Source of the DNA: Ephydatia muelleri
Lineage: Eukaryota > Porifera > Demospongiae > Spongillida > Spongillidae
Length of the DNA stretch: 64,000 bases
NCBI GenBank assembly: GCA_013339895.1
Contig: JABACO010000001.1
Span: 22,000,423 to 22,064,422, forward strand
Direction: 5' to 3'
The translations under genes were made by a program, and so were the position numbers. This document shows positions 59,461 to 64,000 of the stretch, in pieces. Below the pieces are notes generated by a model. That model was not told the origin of the DNA. It saw only the letters and a list, made by a program, of their open reading frames with translations, and searched no databases. The number at the start of each line of letters is the position of its first letter. Position 1 is the stretch's first letter.

Positions 59461-59710
59461 AAGTTACCCCTCTCCCTTACGATATCCGTATATAAATTGG
59501 CTGCGCGTTATTCAGAATTGCGAAACTACGAATGCGCATATGGTATCGTCTCTACTACGATGGTACCCCAGTTAAATGGAAGGGATAAACAAGCTTGTGG
59601 TGGTAAAATGAGCAAAGATACAGCTCTCTAAGTAAGTGCTATTTTAATGAGGCCATGGCGCAACAAGCCGCAATGGATTTTTTTTGTTTACGGTATGGTC
59701 TAATTATGGA

Positions 59711-59738
59711 CCCTTTTGTCCAGCCGCATAGGGCTGTG
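59711..59738 (-). promoter_or_regulatory. Right terminus: 12-RSS-like signal
   Basis: On the minus strand: CACAGCC (59738-59732), spacer of exactly 12 nt (59731-59720), ACAAAAGGG (59719-59711). With the left end this makes a 12/23 pair. The first nine spacer bases (CTATGCGGC) are shared by both ends; the extra 11 bases lie between them and TGG-ACAAAAGG. Confidence 0.75.
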
Positions 59739-60443
59739 GTGTAGATCCTGCCATCAGGTAATCATTAGCCTAACCTTAATTAATGATACAAAAGGCAAAA
59801 ATATGTTTTCACTACAGTAAAACACTCTGGTGCATAGTGGACCAGTATTAAGCATGGACATTTCAAACATGTATTATAAACGGAATATTACAACTAGGTC
59901 TGTACATGTCTGCTATGTAATGTCACTTTCCGACTAATCGATAACTACAAACTTATGGTGCTTGTTTCTTTGTTTGCTAAATCTGTATAAACTGAAGCAT
60001 CCAAATACAGTTGTGAGGATTTGCATATTTGATTAGGTAGTGATATTCAATTTTGGTAATAACGGTATCAAATGAATGCAATTCTTCTTAGATACTAAAC
60101 GTTCCTACGTCAGCTTGTGCGCAACATTGAACACGCTGTCTTTACCCCACTTGTTCTTTCAACTTCAGGAGGTATTGGAAGGGAAGCAACTACGTTTTAC
60201 AAGCGTCTAGCTGATTTGCTTTCTAACAAGAGAAATCATCCAAATCCTGGCCTGGTTAAGATATAGACTTTCATTTGCCGTCCTTAGATCATGTACTTTA
60301 GAGGAAGGGGATCCATTCGGTTCGAAACAGCATTGACATAGCCCTCGCTGCTTCAGAGGGCCGTGTACCAATTGATGTGTAATCCACATTCAAATTAATA
60401 TCAGTCGTATTTTGTATACCATGTGCAGTCATGTAGTGTATAT

Positions 60444-61874
60444 GGGTCAGTTTCCGAGAAAATGAAAAGTGGCTATATATATAAAAAGTTATAAACATGC
60501 TTCACGTTTGAATCGCTAAAGCTCCATAACGGTTTAAGCAATCAACTTCTTATTTCGAACACTTCGTGCCACACCACTTTTCTCTACGAAAATATATTTT
60601 GGTGTCTTACCCTTGCTCCTTGCCGACGTTACAAGGCACAGTACCCCGAGGGATTCAAAATCCAGGTAGCTCCCTGCAGGAATGTCCAAATCACTTCAAA
60701 ATCGATATGCACGTAAAGGAGTCCTGTCACTATTGATTTCTGCAGATCGTTGATTTTTACCTTTTCCGTTATGGAGATACAGCAATGCAAAGTAAGTCCA
60801 CGTTTCCCGCTCGAATCGCGCCTTTCTCAGTCCTTGAACCGCTTCCATTCTCCCGAGTGGGACTGAGAAAGGCGCGATTCGAGCGGGAAACGTGGACTTT
60901 ACTTTGCATTGCTGTATCTCCATAACGGATAAGGTAAAAATCAACGATCTGCAGAAATCAATAGTGACAGGACTCCTTTACGTGCATATCGATTTTGAAG
61001 TGATTTGGACATTCCTGCAGGGAGCTACCTGGATTTTGAATCCCTCGGGGTACTGTGCCTTGTAACGTCGGCAAGGAGCAAGGGTAAGACACCAAAATCG
61101 ATTTTCGTAGAGAGAAGTGGTGTGGCAAGAAGTGTTCGAAATAGGAAGTTGATAGCTTAAACCTTTACGGAGTTTTAGCGATTCAAACGTGAAGCATTTT
61201 TATAACTTTTTATATATACAGGGTGTCCCACAATCAAGGAAAATTCGATAAAAATTCACCACACATAATTACATTGGTGGGTATTGATCATTAATAACTA
61301 GTTCATACAGGAAGATTTGCTGATGATATTAATTAAAATTTTTAATTAATGGATAACTAGAAATAAATGTAAATATGCAGAACTAACCATAATCAAGTGC
61401 CCGAAAATCAAATGTTTGATCATTAATAACTCAGCAAAGGAATTAGTTGATTAACTTTAGGTTACACATTTAGCCAAGTAACTAAAATGTTATTAATTGA
61501 CATTAATTATTGTGACTTGAATATGGATGGTCACTATCTTGAATGATTGGTTTGAATTTATTAATCAACTAACTGAATTAAATTTCATGAAACATATCAA
61601 GCAGGATATTCACTAATGTAGAGGTTAAGTTTGTGATTTTTTATTGTGACTAGTTGATTATTAATTTATTTAAGCTAATTATTATTTTTTGATTTTAGTT
61701 AATTACAAGTTAAATATGGTAATTATTTATCAATGTCATAATTTCTTCCCAATGTATTATTACATAAATTGATAATTAAGGGTTAATTAGCAAGTTGTAT
61801 TGATCTTAAAAGGAATTTTCCTTGATTGTGGGACACCCTGTATAGCCACTTTTCATTTTCTCGGAAACTGACCC
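60444..61874. mobile_element. Foldback element with 4-bp TSD ATAT, carrying a MITE
   Basis: Begins GGGTCAGTTTCCGAGAAAATG and ends CATTTTCTCGGAAACTGACCC. Arms of about 385 bp are near-complementary once the 622-bp MITE in the right arm is removed. Flanks ATAT on both sides; copies A and E show the empty site. The loop is at about 60835-60860, flanked by GTGGACTT/AAGTCCAC and GGCGCGATTCGAGCGGGAAA. Confidence 0.85.
61219..61840. mobile_element. Mariner/Tc1-type MITE nested in the foldback arm
   Basis: Inverted termini CAGGGTGTCCCACAATCAAG and its exact inverse, continuing GAAAATT, flanked by TA on both sides. 622 bp, very AT-rich, no ORF. TA targeting and CAGGGTGTCCC-type ends fit Tc1/mariner-like MITEs. 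Confidence 0.8.
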
Positions 61875-62284
61875 ATATATTTTCCTATCATACACATAAA
61901 AAGAATTAAACAATGAATAGATGCAAAATCGGGGGAAAAATATCGTGTACCTGATTTAAAATGCTGGATACATACACCCAAACGAATTCCAGAAGCTGCA
62001 CAAATTCACAACTTTGGTGAATGCTCATTTCTCCCTAGGCTAGACTGCATTCCTGCCAGTCTAGCCTTATACCGTGTAGTGTGTCAGCTACCGTACTTCT
62101 AGAATTGCATGGAGCTGTGCATGCATGCCTCAGTTTCTTATTCAAACCATTCAGCCATAACGGTATTAATGATTTTGAATCGATGAATCAGCATTGCAAT
62201 ACATGCATGAAAATGGAGTGCATGCGGTAGTCATGCTAGCCATCAGTTGAAGAACGCTAGCCATCAGTTCAAGGGAGCCTATGT

Positions 62285-62842
62285 TCAACCTGCATATACG
62301 ATGAAGTCAAATTGAATTAAACTCCTACACTAAATTGAACTATAACTCACCACTATTACAGACTGGGTTGTAATCGTTACAGCAGTCGTATGGCGGAGTA
62401 CTGCATGCCCTGTCACAGGCACAGTACGGTGGACAACCAGGTCCTTGTTGCGCAGGGCGAACTCCACACCCAATCACTCTGCACGCTGGAGTAACTGCCG
62501 ATATATATATGCGTGCATGCGTGCGTAAGGTATGCAAGATGTTGATGACGATGCATGTTACCGAACTGCACAAGTACGTGTATGTCAATTATTACTACAA
62601 GTTGTACTACAACGGAACATGCATGCATGCAGTACAGTATCTATCATACGTGTCGTTCTATATTATATGACGACCCGTATTTTGCATGCATCGTGTGTAT
62701 GACTGAATCAAGTAGAAAAAGACGCGCGCGCTGTGGTATCTTTCAAGAACTTACAGCATCCTTGTGCCGCTCCAGGTGTCGCATATATTGACGTGGCAAC
62801 AAGGGCCACAAGCAACAAGTAAGTTGACGAAGGGAACAGCAT
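62285..62842 (-). CDS. Secreted single SMB-domain microprotein, copy H
   Basis: Minus-strand CDS: exon 1 62842..62755, exon 2 62494..62351, exon 3 62289..62285. The protein sequence equals copy A apart from silent changes. The first intron carries a short TATATATA expansion near the acceptor. Confidence 0.8.
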
Positions 62843-62906
62843 CTCTTTGACGATTAGGGACTGTACGCTGGCAATCACAATGTACTATATTAACAATGAA
62901 GAAATG

Positions 62907-62915
62907 CCTTTTATA
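62907..62915 (-). promoter_or_regulatory. TATA box of SMB gene H
   Basis: Minus-strand TATAAAAGG, spacing as in the other copies. Confidence 0.7.
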
Positions 62916-64000
62916 GGCTCTTGCATGCAGGCAGCTACCCCGGATGATATACGAGATGATAGCATTAATCATGAGGTGTTCAGTAAATTAGGCAGAAAGG
63001 GTACCAGGGTTCGCGCAGGCTGCCGGAAGAAACACGCGATGAATGAAGAGTGAGTGACGGTTAACGGACTGGGGACTTGGCTAAGTCTGGGAAAGCCTAT
63101 TCAGAATTGACGTGTTAATTGAATAGTGATCGAGTGCATCCGTGAGAGAGACCCCTAGACAGATAGCTCATCCATAGGACTATTGTTTATAATGGACCCT
63201 TGATGAATGTCACGCGTTGTAGCCAGCGTAGTAATTAAGGGTGTATATCCATGTATTGAAGATCTTCTTGTTTTAACTGTTTGCGTATAACCTCCGCTGC
63301 TAATTCAGTGCGCAAGCAAAGCGAGGGTATATCGGTTTCGAAAGGACCCAAGTATTTGATTGGTTTTAAGAATGAATATTCTTATTTTATAATTAACAAG
63401 TGCTTTTATTTTTCCCTTCCCGCATATAAGCAGCAAAATCAACAACAAAATAATGACTGCATGTTGCTATTGCGCAATAACTGTGCCAATGCCCAATAAT
63501 GTTCAATAACTTGCATGGCCCATGGATTGGGCGCGCCCAAAGTGCAAATTATACAGTATGATGTGGGAGGAGCGTGTGGTTTTCTCAATGCTCGTAATAT
63601 GCCTTCTTTTCTATACTTTGTGAATATTTCTTTACGTCGGCCCCTGTACTGAATAGACAAATGCTGTTTCTCAATGACTGCTTAAGTTGTCACGTGACAT
63701 TATCTAGCAATCCGTTGTAATATCTTGATATCACATCGCACTCAATATTGAGCAGTTCGTGCACGAGAGCAAACCTTAGCCAGACCAGACTTTGTTTTCC
63801 TGGTGGGTGTTCAAAAGACATACAGGCAGTCTCTCAAATTTCATTAAATCTTTGTGGGAATAAGATTTTAAGGGCATATCATATACATGTATGCATGGAT
63901 TGTACAAACTGCCGCTCCAAAAATTATTACATGTGCAGGTATGATATTTATACAGTACTGCTTACTGCACTATGGTACAATGTGTAGATCCTGCCATCAG

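Larger units (their letters stand above)
51211..59738 (-). mobile_element. N-RAG-TP-like DNA transposon with 12/23 RSS-like ends
   Basis: 8.5 kb between CACAGCCCTATGCGGC (left) and its inverse (right). Flanks TACAATGTGT and GTGTAGATCC share GTGT, and intact copies read TACAATGTGTAGATCC, giving a 4-bp duplication. The minus-strand gene (59460 to about 56989) combines a RAG1-like N-terminal zinc region and RING with transposase C-terminal exons, as in N-RAG-TP elements first described in Aplysia. The middle of the transposase is missing, so this copy is probably not autonomous. A second element carrying a protease gene occupies 51622-56882. Confidence 0.85.
59743..64000 (-). repeat. Segmental-duplication unit, copy H
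   Basis: Resumes the unit interrupted at 51210 and runs off the window. It contains the retroelement remnant (60070-60265 and 62095-62230, split), the 430-bp insertion (itself split by a foldback element), the SMB gene and a 5' flank of the same deleted type as copies A and G. Confidence 0.9.

Overview
The window is metazoan nuclear DNA from a repeat-rich invertebrate, most likely a sponge. Introns have GT/AG ends, the genes include ADAM17-like and somatomedin-B proteins, and transposons fill most of the space. The organism call is inference; no rRNA, tRNA or mitochondrial marker was seen.

Backbone. A 3-5 kb unit is repeated across the window. Copies A-D (about 1-7360, 15451-17690, 25846-28700) run on the + strand and copies E-H (about 37095-39826, 42458-51210, 59743-64000) on the - strand, giving a large inverted segmental duplication around 29-37 kb. 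Seven copies carry the same small gene: a TATA box, then three exons encoding a 78-residue secreted protein with a signal peptide, one somatomedin-B-type cysteine domain and two extra cysteines. Splice phases agree in every copy. Copy E has lost the gene. Each unit also carries an antisense retroelement remnant. The segment between the arms holds exons of an ADAM17-like metalloprotease (- strand, 33696-35040), a G-rich minisatellite and two opposed copies of a transposon-like gene.

Insertions. Because the unit repeats, empty sites can be read directly and most insertions can be delimited. (1) 51211-59738 is an 8.5 kb element whose two ends look like V(D)J recombination signals: CACAGCC, then a 23-bp spacer and ACAAAAGGC at the left end, or a 12-bp spacer and ACAAAAGGG at the right. 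It carries a minus-strand gene resembling the RAG1 N-terminal zinc region and RING, followed by transposase C-terminal exons, so it is N-RAG-TP-like. A second element with a Ulp1/SENP-like protease gene between inverted arrays of about 164-bp repeats sits inside it. (2) 43787-47502 is a young Gmr1-like LTR retrotransposon (LTRs differ by one visible indel, TSD TCCAT) that has lost reverse transcriptase and fuses integrase to part of RNase H. (3) Three related foldback elements (7361-15450, 36053-36818, 60444-61874) have long inverted arms and 4-bp AT-rich target duplications. (4) Others: a deleted hAT with 8-bp TSD, a hAT MITE, a TTAA MITE, a TA-flanked mariner-type MITE, a solo LTR and a 2.6 kb element without ORFs.

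The remainder (8-15 kb, 19-23.5 kb, 30-35 kb) is dominated by (GT/CA)n microsatellites, minisatellites and poly-G/C runs, which create many meaningless Cys-Val and His-Thr ORFs. These were not annotated as genes.
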